64,000 bases of DNA, taken from positions 124,001-188,000 of the forward strand of contig NZ_JAUSUR010000003.1 in the NCBI RefSeq assembly GCF_030814225.1, in the 5' to 3' direction. Of the stretch, positions 37,474 through 45,861 are shown piece after piece. The position numbers and the translations under genes were made by a program. The notes beneath the pieces are model-generated. The model saw only the letters and a list, made by a program, of their open reading frames with translations. It ran no database searches and was not told the origin of the DNA. Positions within the stretch are counted from its first letter, which is position 1. Every line of letters starts with the position of its first letter. The DNA is from Breznakia pachnodae. GTDB lineage: Bacteria; Bacillota_I; Bacilli_A; Erysipelotrichales; Erysipelotrichaceae.

Positions 37474-38187
37474 ATGAAGAAAATAATTGTAGATACATAC
37501 GATGAATTGAGTGATTTAATGAATTCAATCATAGTTGCAGAAATGACAAAAGATAAGAAAAGTAATATCTCTATTACTGCAGGGGCTAGTCCAAAAGGTG
37601 TGTATGAGAGATTAGTGAAATTTTATAAAAAATATAGTAAAGATGTTAAGAATACATATTTCTATAATTTTGATGAAGTTCCAGCAATGAATCCAAATGA
37701 GGAGGGAATGACTTTATCATCACTTAGAGAACAGTTTTATACACCAGCAAATGTTGAAGAAGAAAATATAGTAAAGCTAAATTTAGATAATTACGATACA
37801 TATGATCAAATAATTGAGGATAATGGCGGGTTAGATTTAATGATGATTGGACTAGGAGCAGACGGACATTTTTGTGGAAATATGCCGATGGGAACTGACT
37901 TTTCACAATACACTTATAGAATGTATATTAAAGAAGAGTACCCTTGGTATGCGCCAATAAAAGAACAATATGGAGATAATGAGGTTCCAGAGTACTTTGT
38001 AACAATGGGACTTAAAAGCTTACTAAAAGTTAAACACTTAGTGTTGATTGTTAATGGAACTTCTAAAGCTGAAGCATTAAAGAAAATGCTGACATTAGAT
38101 ATGACAAATGAGTTCCCAGCAACAGGGTTATTATTACATCCGAATTTTACGATAATTGCAGATAAAGAAGCAGCAGCTTTATTGTAA
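37474..38187 (+). CDS. Glucosamine-6-phosphate deaminase/6-phosphogluconolactonase-family protein
   Basis: 237 residues of the NagB/SugP isomerase fold. ITAGASPKGVYERL (phosphate loop) and MIGLGADGHFCGNMP (the NagB GxGxDGHIxxNEP motif with substitutions) are clear. True NagB converts glucosamine 6-phosphate to fructose 6-phosphate and ammonia; the altered motif places this protein in the YieK-like subgroup of uncertain substrate. Its place at the end of the cellobiose-type PTS operon suggests processing of an amino sugar phosphate or sugar lactone derived from the imported sugar. Confidence 0.8.
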   Translation: MKKIIVDTYDELSDLMNSIIVAEMTKDKKSNISITAGASPKGVYERLVKFYKKYSKDVKNTYFYNFDEVPAMNPNEEGMTLSSLREQFYTPANVEEENIVKLNLDNYDTYDQIIEDNGGLDLMMIGLGADGHFCGNMPMGTDFSQYTYRMYIKEEYPWYAPIKEQYGDNEVPEYFVTMGLKSLLKVKHLVLIVNGTSKAEALKKMLTLDMTNEFPATGLLLHPNFTIIADKEAAALL

Positions 38188-38214
38188 ATAAAATAAGAAA
38201 AGATAATTAATATA

Positions 38215-38249
38215 AAAGCAATACAGTATGATTTTGTATTGTTTTTTTA
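38215..38249 (+). terminator. Terminator of the EIIC operon
   Basis: CAATACA (38219-38225) pairs with TGTATTG (38235-38241) across a 9-base loop and is followed by T7. Confidence 0.8.
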
Positions 38250-38550
38250 ATTATAATCTTTCCCACTCGACACTGTTTTATTCTAATAATGTATCTATTG
38301 AAATAGGTATTGACATTATTCATCTACTCCTTTCATATTTGACTTTTAATAAAATATATTAAATGGCAATCGACTAACTACATATGTAAATACGATTTAT
38401 AACGGATATCCGATAAATAAAGGTTTTATAACAATCAGATAGACTCACGACTAAACTCATGACTTAATACAATTAGTGTTAAAATATACTTTTGTGGAAT
38501 AAAATTTATGTGTAAATATACAATAATAACTTATTCCTTTATTAACATAA
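38250..38550. other. AT-rich gap with nothing recognisable
   Basis: The 453-base gap between the NagB-like and peptidase genes has a terminator at each end. The middle 300 bases are AT-rich with many stops in all frames; no promoter pair, RNA or repeat was seen. Confidence 0.5.
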
Positions 38551-38595
38551 GAAAAGAAAAATCCTACTTTAATTTTTAAATAAAGTAGGATTGAG
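38551..38595 (-). terminator. Terminator of the M28 peptidase gene
   Basis: AATCCTACTTTA (38560-38571) pairs with TAAAGTAGGATT (38581-38592) and is followed on the minus strand by TTTCTTTTC. Confidence 0.8.
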
Positions 38596-38640
38596 TAATT
38601 TTAGTGTTTTAATCACTTGTAGTATAAAATAATTATTTTC

Positions 38641-39816
38641 TTAATGATTATCAATTGCTAACAACAGATTCACAAGAGATGCTGAGACTTCTTCGATAAT
38701 CTGTTCATCTAACAATTCTTTGCCATCTCGTTTTGTGTGAGTATAGAATACACCTTCCTTATTGAAGTCTTCTACTATAACAGCTAAGGTAGGAATTCCC
38801 TGCATCGCGAATGGCATATGATCACCTGCATACCAAGGCTCTCCAATGCATAATTGTTTTTCTTTAGAGACAACATCCTTAATCATTTTAGAATGATTAT
38901 CCATATTAAAGAGTGATATCTGACTTTTGTTGTTTTTAAAACAAGGAGTATCTATATTTAAGACGTAAGATACTTTCTTATCTTTCAATTGTTCTAGATG
39001 AACTAATTCTCCACCTGCATGATAAGTTTCTTCACTATTATAAGGCACAAACTGAATGGTGTGAGAAGTTAAGATTCCATCTAACAACTCTAACATCCTT
39101 AGTAATACAAGAGTTCCACTTCCATTATCAATTGCTCCATCTGTATCATCTTTAGAATCCATGTGCGCGCATACAACAATTAGATCATCTTTATTTCCTT
39201 TTTTAGTTGCAACTAACTGAGAAGATGTCGCAGGTAATCGTTGTGAGTTGATTTCAATTTCGACAGATTTATTTAAGTGACGCAAAAATAAAGGTAACTT
39301 TGATTCTTCAATATATGCAGAAGGAATTTCAAAGTTTCCATCTTCGAATAAAGGAAAAGGATTTAATCCACAGTTTGATGCCTGTCCAGTAAATGCAAGA
39401 ATTGCTTTTGGTTTTCTTGATTCAAAGATATCATTTATTTCTTTATGTTCATCAGGATAATAGAACGGATAGTCTTTTGCTGAAATAGGATTAGCTGTTA
39501 AGTCGCCATATACTAATACGATGCAATTTTCCATATCACACACTCTTAATTCTTCAATTGTAGATACACTGCATAGTTTTCCTGTTGTCTGTACTCCTTT
39601 TGAAAATGGACTGGCAAAGATTTCCAACTCCTCTCCATCTAGATTCACATAAGAATATTCTTTCTTCCATGTCATACAATCAAATGGAAGACTATCTACA
39701 AGATCACTGGTCTTTTCCATTTGCTGTTTTATATAGTGAACAACCTCATTATTAGTTTCACTACCACATGCTCTCTCCTTAATAATCGCTTCAATATGTT
39801 TCGTAAGTTGTGTCAT
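38641..39816 (-). CDS. M28-family aminopeptidase
   Basis: 391 residues, no signal peptide. The M28 zinc site is readable: first His and Asp in CAHMDSKDD, bridging Asp in DGAIDNGSGT, catalytic EE in YNSEETYHAGG, then LNIDTPC, and the last His in GDHMPFA. An inserted PA-like domain (about 90-180) precedes the catalytic core. It removes N-terminal residues from peptides in the cytoplasm or is exported by a non-classical route. It follows a two-headed MerR gene, and a 19-bp dyad overlaps the boundary. GGAGG precedes the ATG. Confidence 0.88.
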   Translation of the reverse strand: MTQLTKHIEAIIKERACGSETNNEVVHYIKQQMEKTSDLVDSLPFDCMTWKKEYSYVNLDGEELEIFASPFSKGVQTTGKLCSVSTIEELRVCDMENCIVLVYGDLTANPISAKDYPFYYPDEHKEINDIFESRKPKAILAFTGQASNCGLNPFPLFEDGNFEIPSAYIEESKLPLFLRHLNKSVEIEINSQRLPATSSQLVATKKGNKDDLIVVCAHMDSKDDTDGAIDNGSGTLVLLRMLELLDGILTSHTIQFVPYNSEETYHAGGELVHLEQLKDKKVSYVLNIDTPCFKNNKSQISLFNMDNHSKMIKDVVSKEKQLCIGEPWYAGDHMPFAMQGIPTLAVIVEDFNKEGVFYTHTKRDGKELLDEQIIEEVSASLVNLLLAIDNH

Positions 39817-39836
39817 AAACGTACCTCCTGATACAA

Positions 39837-39855
39837 CTATATCAATTGGTTATAG
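39837..39855. promoter_or_regulatory. 19-bp imperfect dyad between the MerR and peptidase genes
   Basis: CTATA and TATAG ends with two internal mismatches, overlapping the MerR stop codon (39850) and 21 bases upstream of the peptidase start. A TATAGT on the minus strand could be a -10 box. A MerR-type operator is inferred from size and position. Confidence 0.4.
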
Positions 39856-40590
39856 GGTGGTGAGCAAATGTAGGGTTTTTAATTTATTAACAGCATCCTC
39901 TAGTGAAGGAATAGAATTAAGAAGTGAGTTTAATTCAATCAACCAACGGTCTCCTGCAGAAAATGCTTCTTCTTTAGAAAGGTTTAATGAAGGTTCATCC
40001 GTATCTAGTGCATGAAGACATTGGTGAATAGCATGCATACTAAACCCAACTTGACGAAGTAGATAAATAATTCTACAACGTTTCAGTGCTTCTTCATCAA
40101 AGTAACGTTGTTGTGGATCATCTAGAAGCGATGACTGTACAAGATCATTTCTTTCCCAATTACGTACTGTTTCTTTGGTTGTGTCTAATATTGATGCAAT
40201 TTCTTTACGTGTATAATAATACTCTTGTTTTTCTTTTGTGTTATCTTTCATCCAATGCAGAAGAAGTTGGTTTGCTTGTTGCGCTTTTTGTAATTCTTCT
40301 AATATAATGGAATGATAGTCTTCAAGTTTTTCATCAAGTAATTCTACTTTCTGCGCACCACTTGTATAAATGATATCAATTCCTGATTTACGAATTCTTG
40401 AATTAGAGTAAGGGAACTCAAATATCTTTCGACAAATGAATAACTGCCAAAAATGGATTTCATCAAATTGACGATATCCATTTTTTAATCTTTTTGCTTC
40501 GCTGATGAAGTGTTGTTCTTCATATAAGCGGACCGTGTTTGCGTGTATCTGAAATTGCTTTGCAAGTTCATTTGTCTTATACGTTTTCAT
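39850..40590 (-). CDS. MerR-family regulator with two DNA-binding domains
   Basis: About 246 residues. Two MerR-type winged helices occur in one chain: an N-terminal one (TNELAKQFQIHANTVRLYEE) and a second one near residues 115-185 (TRKEIASILDTTKETVRNWE). No ligand-binding domain is evident. The usual MerR has one such domain and acts as a dimer, so this may bind a dyad as a monomer or two dyads as a dimer. The start at 40590 (MKTYKTNEL) is preferred to the TTG at 40614. No good ribosome site precedes it, while a TATAAT lies only about 10 bases upstream. It resembles the regulator at 53198. Confidence 0.8.
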   Translation of the reverse strand: MKTYKTNELAKQFQIHANTVRLYEEQHFISEAKRLKNGYRQFDEIHFWQLFICRKIFEFPYSNSRIRKSGIDIIYTSGAQKVELLDEKLEDYHSIILEELQKAQQANQLLLHWMKDNTKEKQEYYYTRKEIASILDTTKETVRNWERNDLVQSSLLDDPQQRYFDEEALKRCRIIYLLRQVGFSMHAIHQCLHALDTDEPSLNLSKEEAFSAGDRWLIELNSLLNSIPSLEDAVNKLKTLHLLTTL

Positions 40591-40617
40591 AACTACTCTT
40601 ATTATAGCATGCAAATC

Positions 40618-41037
40618 TTATAGTTTAATTGTATCTGTATGTTGCATGTCCGGAGTTACGATAAACTCATTTGCAGTAATTTCATAGACATCCAGCATTG
40701 GTCCTGCCATTTCTACGGTTTGTTTGAAGCCAGGACTTTTCTTGATAAAAATATCTGCTTTATCAAAAATTGAAGAATCACTTTTCTTGATAACTGCATT
40801 GATACTACGGATATGTTTTTGGCTTGCATAAGGTAGTGTTGTAATTGACACTTTATTGTTTGTTTCAAACTCTGCCGTTTTAGGATTTCCTCTGAATGAT
40901 GTTACATAAACAACATTTGCATCTTTGTCATAGACAAAATCCATAATACGTACATTAGGTGTATTGTCTACACTAGTAGCAACTGCAATATTTTTTGCTT
41001 CTTCCATTACTTCATAAAATGTTTCTAAATAATTCAT
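40618..41037 (-). CDS. Pyridoxamine 5'-phosphate oxidase-like flavin-binding protein
   Basis: About 139 residues forming a split beta-barrel. MNYLETFYEVMEEAKNIAVAT and TPNVRIMDFVYDKDANVVYV fit the small FMN- or F420-binding PPOX family. It lacks the features of true PdxH and is probably a general flavin-dependent reductase. The frame is open to 41100, but the ATG at 41037 has GGAGG upstream. It is divergent from a WYL-domain regulator gene that may control it. Confidence 0.83.
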   Translation of the reverse strand: MNYLETFYEVMEEAKNIAVATSVDNTPNVRIMDFVYDKDANVVYVTSFRGNPKTAEFETNNKVSITTLPYASQKHIRSINAVIKKSDSSIFDKADIFIKKSPGFKQTVEMAGPMLDVYEITANEFIVTPDMQHTDTIKL

Positions 41038-41135
41038 TTTTATTTCCTCCATTGAATCTATTAGTAATTTATCATAGTATTGTTGACACCTGTATGTCAT
41101 ATTTATAAAATAAGTTTAAAGAAGAGGTACTTTTT

Positions 41136-42062
41136 ATGAAAATCGATCGTTTATTATCTATTGTATTTATCTTATTAGAGAAAAAGAAAACGAGTGCCAA
41201 AGAGTTGGCAGAAATATTTGAAGTAAGTACCAGAACGATTTATCGTGATATTGATACCCTTACCCTTGCTGGGGTTCCAATTGTGATGTTGCCTGGAGTG
41301 AATGGTGGAATTCAAATTCTTGAAGATTATAAAGTAAATAAGAATTATTTTTCATTAAGTGATTTATCAACATTACTGTTAGGATTAAATAGTGTATCAC
41401 CAACATTAAGTATGGAAGAGGAATCATCAGCTCTATCGAAAATTAAAAATCTGATTCCAAAAGAAACATATGTTGAAGTGGAAAAGAAAATGTCTCAGAT
41501 ATCGATTGATTTAACCTCATGGGCATCAAATAATCAGACAAGTAAAACCTTTAAGAAAATTAAAAAGGCAATTGATCAATCAAAGGTAATTGAGTTTTCC
41601 TATTATGATCGAAGTATGAATGCAACAACTCGTATTGTGGAACCATATCGTTTAGTAATGAAAGATACGAGTTGGTATCTTCAGGCATACTGTCTATTAC
41701 GTGAAGATGTAAGAGTGTTTCGTCTTTCAAGAATGGAGCATGTGGAATTAAAAGATACTTTCGAAAAACGTGAGTTGGAGTTTCAACCATTAAGTGGGGA
41801 TAAATGGATTGGTGATCGACTGATGATGGTGAAACTAAAAGTGGATCTTCTCGCAAGGGAACGAATTGTTGAACGGGTAGGAGAAGATGCAATTGAATCC
41901 ATAGATGGAGATGATATGATTGTTAACTTTCCATTTGTTGATGATGACTATGGGTATTCTATTTTACTTAGCTTTGGTGAAACCTGTGAATGTTTAGAAC
42001 CAGAGTATGTACGTAATAAGTTAGTGGATAAATTGAGGAAGATTCTTTCGGTATATGAGTAA
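41136..42062 (+). CDS. YafY-type HTH/WYL-domain transcriptional regulator
   Basis: 308 residues. An N-terminal HTH_11 (SAKELAEIFEVSTRTIYRDI, residues 22-41) is followed by a WYL domain (about 138-220) with FSYYDRSMNATTRIVEPYRL and SWYLQAYC, and a WYL C-terminal extension. WYL regulators sense small ligands or nucleic acids. The nearest candidate target is the divergent PPOX gene, 98 bases away. AGAGGTAC precedes the ATG. Confidence 0.88.
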   Translation: MKIDRLLSIVFILLEKKKTSAKELAEIFEVSTRTIYRDIDTLTLAGVPIVMLPGVNGGIQILEDYKVNKNYFSLSDLSTLLLGLNSVSPTLSMEEESSALSKIKNLIPKETYVEVEKKMSQISIDLTSWASNNQTSKTFKKIKKAIDQSKVIEFSYYDRSMNATTRIVEPYRLVMKDTSWYLQAYCLLREDVRVFRLSRMEHVELKDTFEKRELEFQPLSGDKWIGDRLMMVKLKVDLLARERIVERVGEDAIESIDGDDMIVNFPFVDDDYGYSILLSFGETCECLEPEYVRNKLVDKLRKILSVYE

Positions 42063-42079
42063 TGAAATACACTTTTAAA

Positions 42080-42090
42080 TATGGTATGAT
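42080..42090 (+). promoter_or_regulatory. Extended -10 promoter giving a probable leaderless ispD mRNA
   Basis: TATGG-TATGAT has the full TRTGN extension. The predicted start of transcription is 6-7 bases later, at the A of the ispD ATG (42097). No -35 box is evident. Confidence 0.5.
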
Positions 42091-42096
42091 TTGCGT

Positions 42097-42738
42097 ATGA
42101 AATATAGTACAGTGATTGTTGCCGCAGGCAAAGGAACCAGAACGAATCTGGGTTATAATAAATTATTTTATGAAATGCATGGAGAGATGATGATAGCAAA
42201 AACAGTGTCAGTGTTTGTGAATGATCCTGACTGTGAAGAAATCATCATGGTGATTTCTTTGGATGATCGTCAAATGTTTGAACGAATTTTATCAAGTGAT
42301 AAAATCACATATACAAAAGGAGGAAGTACACGTCAGGAAAGTGTGTTCAAAGGTTTAGAGATTGTGAAAAGTGATTATGTCATGATTCATGATGGTGCAA
42401 GACCATATATTGATAAAAAAGAAATAACAAAACTGAAAAGAACGCTGCAGGAAGATGATGCATGCTTGCTTGCAGTTCCAGTTGTAGATACAATTAAAAT
42501 TGTGAAAGATGGCTACGTTGAGTATTCACCAGAACGTTCTACTTGTTATTCAGCACAGACACCACAATGTTTTAAGACAGATTTAATTATTGAGTGTCAT
42601 AAAAAAGCTGCGGCAGATGGGTTTGTTGCCAGTGATGATGCACAATTAGTGGAAGCGTATGGGGGAAACATACGAGTGAAGCTAGTACCTGGTGATTATG
42701 CAAATAAAAAGATAACAACAAAAGAGGACTTAATTTAA
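42097..42738 (+). CDS. ispD: 2-C-methyl-D-erythritol 4-phosphate cytidylyltransferase
   Basis: 213 residues. Makes CDP-methylerythritol in the MEP isoprenoid pathway. The nucleotide-binding start IVAAGKGTRTNLGYNKLF, the GGSTRQESVFKGL segment, IHDGARPYI and the AQTPQCF motif are conserved. The only ATG that fits is at 42097; no Shine-Dalgarno precedes it. Instead a TATGNTATGAT extended -10 ends at 42090, so transcription should start at or next to the ATG. Confidence 0.92.
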   Translation: MKYSTVIVAAGKGTRTNLGYNKLFYEMHGEMMIAKTVSVFVNDPDCEEIIMVISLDDRQMFERILSSDKITYTKGGSTRQESVFKGLEIVKSDYVMIHDGARPYIDKKEITKLKRTLQEDDACLLAVPVVDTIKIVKDGYVEYSPERSTCYSAQTPQCFKTDLIIECHKKAAADGFVASDDAQLVEAYGGNIRVKLVPGDYANKKITTKEDLI

Positions 42739-42791
42739 GAACCATATTTACTTAAATTATGTCTAAGTAATAGAAGTATACTGGAGGGAAT

Positions 42792-44693
42792 ATGAAATTA
42801 GTAAAACTAAGTTGTCCAAACTGTGGGGGAAAAGTAAAAGCAGATCCAGGTTTAAAAACAGCAACGTGTAAGTATTGTCACACTGAATTTATAATTGATA
42901 CAGAACAGCCAACAATTAATAATTATTATCAGTCAGGAAGTTACCAGCCTGGTAAGAAGCCACCAAAAGCAGCAATTATTGTGATAAGTGTTCTTTTAGC
43001 TTTGTCCGCTTGTCTGTTTGTTTTTCTTATGGCTACTATGGATTCTGGTGGGAGTGACAGCAGTGGAGAAATTAGAGATTTACCTGAGAGTGTGGTAATC
43101 CAGGAATTTACTTCAACTGTGTTAGAAAAAGATACAAAAGATATCACTACAGATGACCTCAAGCAAATCAAATATGTAAGTATTAATTATGATAGTATTT
43201 CTAATTGGTATACATTTGAATATAGTTTTGAAGATTACTATGCAGACAGAGCGAATTTTGAAACAAATAAGAAAAAACTAATGATTGTTGGTAAAGAAGG
43301 CATTGATATGAGCGATGTACTAACAATGAAAGGTCTTACCAAGTTAGAAATATATAATGGATGTCGTATGGAATATAATCAGAATTTTTCAGACATGAAA
43401 GACCTTAAGGGGGTGTTACTTCATAGTAATCATATTTCACTTTCAGATTTAGATAGTTTCCCTAATCCGGAAAACGTAAAAGAGTTAAGTATGAGTTATT
43501 CTGACTATAATTATGAAAAGTTGCAAGAATTTAAAAATCTTGAAACATTGGACTTGTATATTAGTACAGATACAGAGAACTTAAGCGAAATATCAAAGTT
43601 GAAAAAACTTGAGTCGTTACGTGTATATACGATTGCAAGTGAAGCTTGGGATATTTCATGGATTTCAAACTGTACTCAAATAAAGAGTTTAGAAGTATCT
43701 GATTCGCAGGGAATGGTAACTGATTTTAATTTCTTATATAGTATGAATCAACTAAATGAAGTTAATATTTACTCGGAAAAATTAAAAGACTTAGATTTTG
43801 TGAGCAATATGCCAAATTTAAATTCAGTAACCATAGATAATACTTCTGTGATGACATTAGAGCCACTGCGAGATCGTGATTCTATTAGTTCATTAACGAT
43901 TGGTTATAATTCTTCATTAAATAATATCGATGCTTTAGCGACATTGAAAAATCTGAAAACATTGAATTTACTTGATATAGCAAATGATTACGCTCTAAAA
44001 GATTCGTTTAATGTATCAAATATGTCACAACTAGAGAATGTATCGATTAGTGAATATATGTTTCCTGTTCTTGCAAATAAATCAACAATTAAGAATTTAG
44101 TTGTGGAATTACCAAGTGATGATGGGGATCAATACTTATATGGATTGAGTGGTTTAGAAACACTGGAAGTAACTGGCGGAAAATTTGAGGATGTAAATGG
44201 ATTAAGAAGCTTACCAAATTTAAAAAAGGTAATTATTGGTGAAGATACTAGTTTTGGTTATAGTGGAAATGGGGCTGCACTGTTCTCATTACCAATTGAA
44301 CAACTGGAAGTACGTGCTAAATATTTCTATCTTGATTCAGCATATTCTACTGTCAATCCAACATTAAAAGAATTACGAGTGATAACTGAATATACAGATT
44401 ATGATCGAGTATCCGGTGGAAGTGATGTAGCGAGTGATTTGGGGATGGGAGACTTTGAGGATATACTTGTTCATCTAACTGGATTAGAAAAATTAGAACT
44501 CATCAGTGCTAATGTATCTACATTAGATTTCGTATCTTCAATGCAAAATCTTACTTATATTAATATTGCAAATAATTATGTAAAGGATTTATCACCAATA
44601 AAAGACCTTGAACATTTAAAAGTGTTAAATATCAAAGATAATAGTGTACAGGATACAAAGATATTAAGTGATAAAGTTGTAATAATAAAGTAG
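42792..44693 (+). CDS. Membrane-anchored protein with zinc ribbon and leucine-rich repeats
   Basis: 633 residues. An N-terminal zinc ribbon uses C8, C11, C26 and C29 (CPNCGG...CKYC). A membrane helix follows at about 60-82. The remainder (about 170-633) is irregular leucine-rich repeats of 20-24 residues (LKTLNLLDI, LEKLELISAN, LTYINIANNYVKDLSPIKDL). The zinc ribbon is cytoplasmic and the repeats outside if the helix is N-in. Possibly a surface or signalling protein; no partner is encoded next to it. GGAGGG precedes the ATG. Confidence 0.8.
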   Translation: MKLVKLSCPNCGGKVKADPGLKTATCKYCHTEFIIDTEQPTINNYYQSGSYQPGKKPPKAAIIVISVLLALSACLFVFLMATMDSGGSDSSGEIRDLPESVVIQEFTSTVLEKDTKDITTDDLKQIKYVSINYDSISNWYTFEYSFEDYYADRANFETNKKKLMIVGKEGIDMSDVLTMKGLTKLEIYNGCRMEYNQNFSDMKDLKGVLLHSNHISLSDLDSFPNPENVKELSMSYSDYNYEKLQEFKNLETLDLYISTDTENLSEISKLKKLESLRVYTIASEAWDISWISNCTQIKSLEVSDSQGMVTDFNFLYSMNQLNEVNIYSEKLKDLDFVSNMPNLNSVTIDNTSVMTLEPLRDRDSISSLTIGYNSSLNNIDALATLKNLKTLNLLDIANDYALKDSFNVSNMSQLENVSISEYMFPVLANKSTIKNLVVELPSDDGDQYLYGLSGLETLEVTGGKFEDVNGLRSLPNLKKVIIGEDTSFGYSGNGAALFSLPIEQLEVRAKYFYLDSAYSTVNPTLKELRVITEYTDYDRVSGGSDVASDLGMGDFEDILVHLTGLEKLELISANVSTLDFVSSMQNLTYINIANNYVKDLSPIKDLEHLKVLNIKDNSVQDTKILSDKVVIIK

Positions 44694-44737
44694 ATTAATC
44701 AAATCAAGATAACATAAATATTATGGAGGTACTTTCA

Positions 44738-45085
44738 ATGTTTAATGAAATCTGTATTTATGAAGTAAAACTAAATAAAGAACAGGAAGTTGAAGAACTA
44801 ATGAGAGAAGTTGCGGATTTTTATAAATCGCAAAAGGGGGTCATTGATGTTTATTATGTTAAACGAAATCATCGTCAAAAAGATTTTAATGCAGTAAAAG
44901 AAGGTGTAGCTCCAATACCTTTAACGAGATATGTAGGTAAAATAACTTATGTTTTAGTTTGGCAGGTTGAAAATAAAGAAGTTCATGCAGAGGTTTCAAA
45001 ACTAGGGATTGAGAAGTTTTATAAAAGATGGACGAGATGTTTAACTACTATGCCTAAGATTATTTTAGGAGAGCCTGTAGAATAG
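44738..45085 (+). CDS. Small protein, possibly a dimeric alpha/beta-barrel (ABM/Dabb-like)
   Basis: About 115 residues beginning FNEICIYEVKLNKEQEVEEL, with the strand-helix-strand pattern of antibiotic-biosynthesis-monooxygenase-like domains. The sequence is not close to a family I can name. The frame is open to an ATG at 44723, but that ATG sits just upstream of the GGAGG, and the ATG at 44738 has proper spacing. Monocistronic. Confidence 0.55.
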   Translation: MFNEICIYEVKLNKEQEVEELMREVADFYKSQKGVIDVYYVKRNHRQKDFNAVKEGVAPIPLTRYVGKITYVLVWQVENKEVHAEVSKLGIEKFYKRWTRCLTTMPKIILGEPVE

Positions 45086-45191
45086 ACGCAAATTAAATGA
45101 ATGAAAGTCATGCAAAATGTATGGCTTTTTCTTATGCTGGTAGCGATTAAGTATTATAATAAATGTATGTGATAAAAGTGAGGACTTATAT

Positions 45192-45719
45192 ATGAACACA
45201 ATTGAAGCAATTAAAACAAGAAAAAGTGTTAGAAAGTTTACTTCTGATAAGATTAGTGACCATGATTTAGCTTTGATTTTAGAAGCAGGAATGGCTGGGC
45301 CGAGTTGTGTAAATGCCAGAGATTGGATATTTATTGTAGTTAGAGATAAAGATATGTTAACTAAAATGGCAGATGCAAATGGAAAACCAGCAAAACCTTT
45401 GCGTCATGCAGATATTGGCATTTTGGTATGTGGTGATCTTGAACGGGCATTTCCGCATGCAAAGGATTACTAGGTAATCGATGCATCAATTGCTTGTCAG
45501 AATACTACCTTAGCTGCTCATGACCTTGGAATTGGTAGTGTATGGTTAGGAACATGGCCACAGATGGACCGTGTAAACGCTCAACAGGAGTTACTTGAAT
45601 TACCTGAATCCATCATTCCGCATTCTATTCTGGCACTAGGTTATCCAATGGATAAGCAGGTTGATATTCCAGATAAATCAAAGTTGGAATCTGATAAGAT
45701 ACATTATGAAAAATGGTGA
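45192..45719 (+). pseudogene. Nitroreductase-family protein interrupted by a UAG codon
   Basis: The first 93 codons (MNTIEAIKTRKSVRKFTSDK onward) give the FMN-binding N-terminal half of a nitroreductase. A TAG at 45471-45473 follows DY, where family members usually have Trp (DYWVIDASIA). Reading on in the same frame continues perfectly: VIDASIACQNTTLAAHDLG, SVWLGTWPQM, and ends in a TGA at 45717. A single TGG-to-TAG change is therefore the simplest explanation. Either a fresh nonsense mutation or a base error; the intact protein would be 175 residues. Confidence 0.85.
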
Positions 45720-45753
45720 GATGTATAGGACTCGAAAATAATGAAATAATCCT

Positions 45754-45782
45754 TTGCAAATCACCTCTGGGTTTGGTATTAT
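45754..45782 (+). promoter_or_regulatory. Promoter of the rpsF-ssb-rpsR operon
   Basis: TTGCAA (45754-45759), a 17-base spacer and TATTAT (45777-45782), with a TGG extension. It gives a leader of about 73 bases. Confidence 0.6.
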
Positions 45783-45786
45783 ATAT

Positions 45787-45835
45787 TAGCGAGTAAATAT
45801 AGTTTACTCCTTGCTGTTTACGCTAGATAAACAGC
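45787..45835 (+). promoter_or_regulatory. Leader of rpsF with two hairpins and an alternative long-range helix
   Basis: Hairpin 1 pairs GAGTAAA with TTTACTC (45791-45809), hairpin 2 pairs GCTGTTTA with TAAACAGC (45813-45835). The loop of hairpin 2 (CGCTA, 45821-45825) can also pair with TAGCG at 45787-45791, extended by TAAA/TTTA. The folds are mutually exclusive. A ribosomal-protein leader of the S6:S18 kind is possible; the conserved CCG motif of that RNA was not identified. Confidence 0.45.
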
Positions 45836-45861
45836 CAAATGACCAGAAGGAGGTGTACAGA

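Noticed and set aside
45471-45473. UAG as a sense codon (pyrrolysine or reassigned) in the nitroreductase gene
   Set aside because: Other genes in the window end properly with TAG, for example gutM at 30004, and the site normally encodes Trp, so a nonsense change is simpler.
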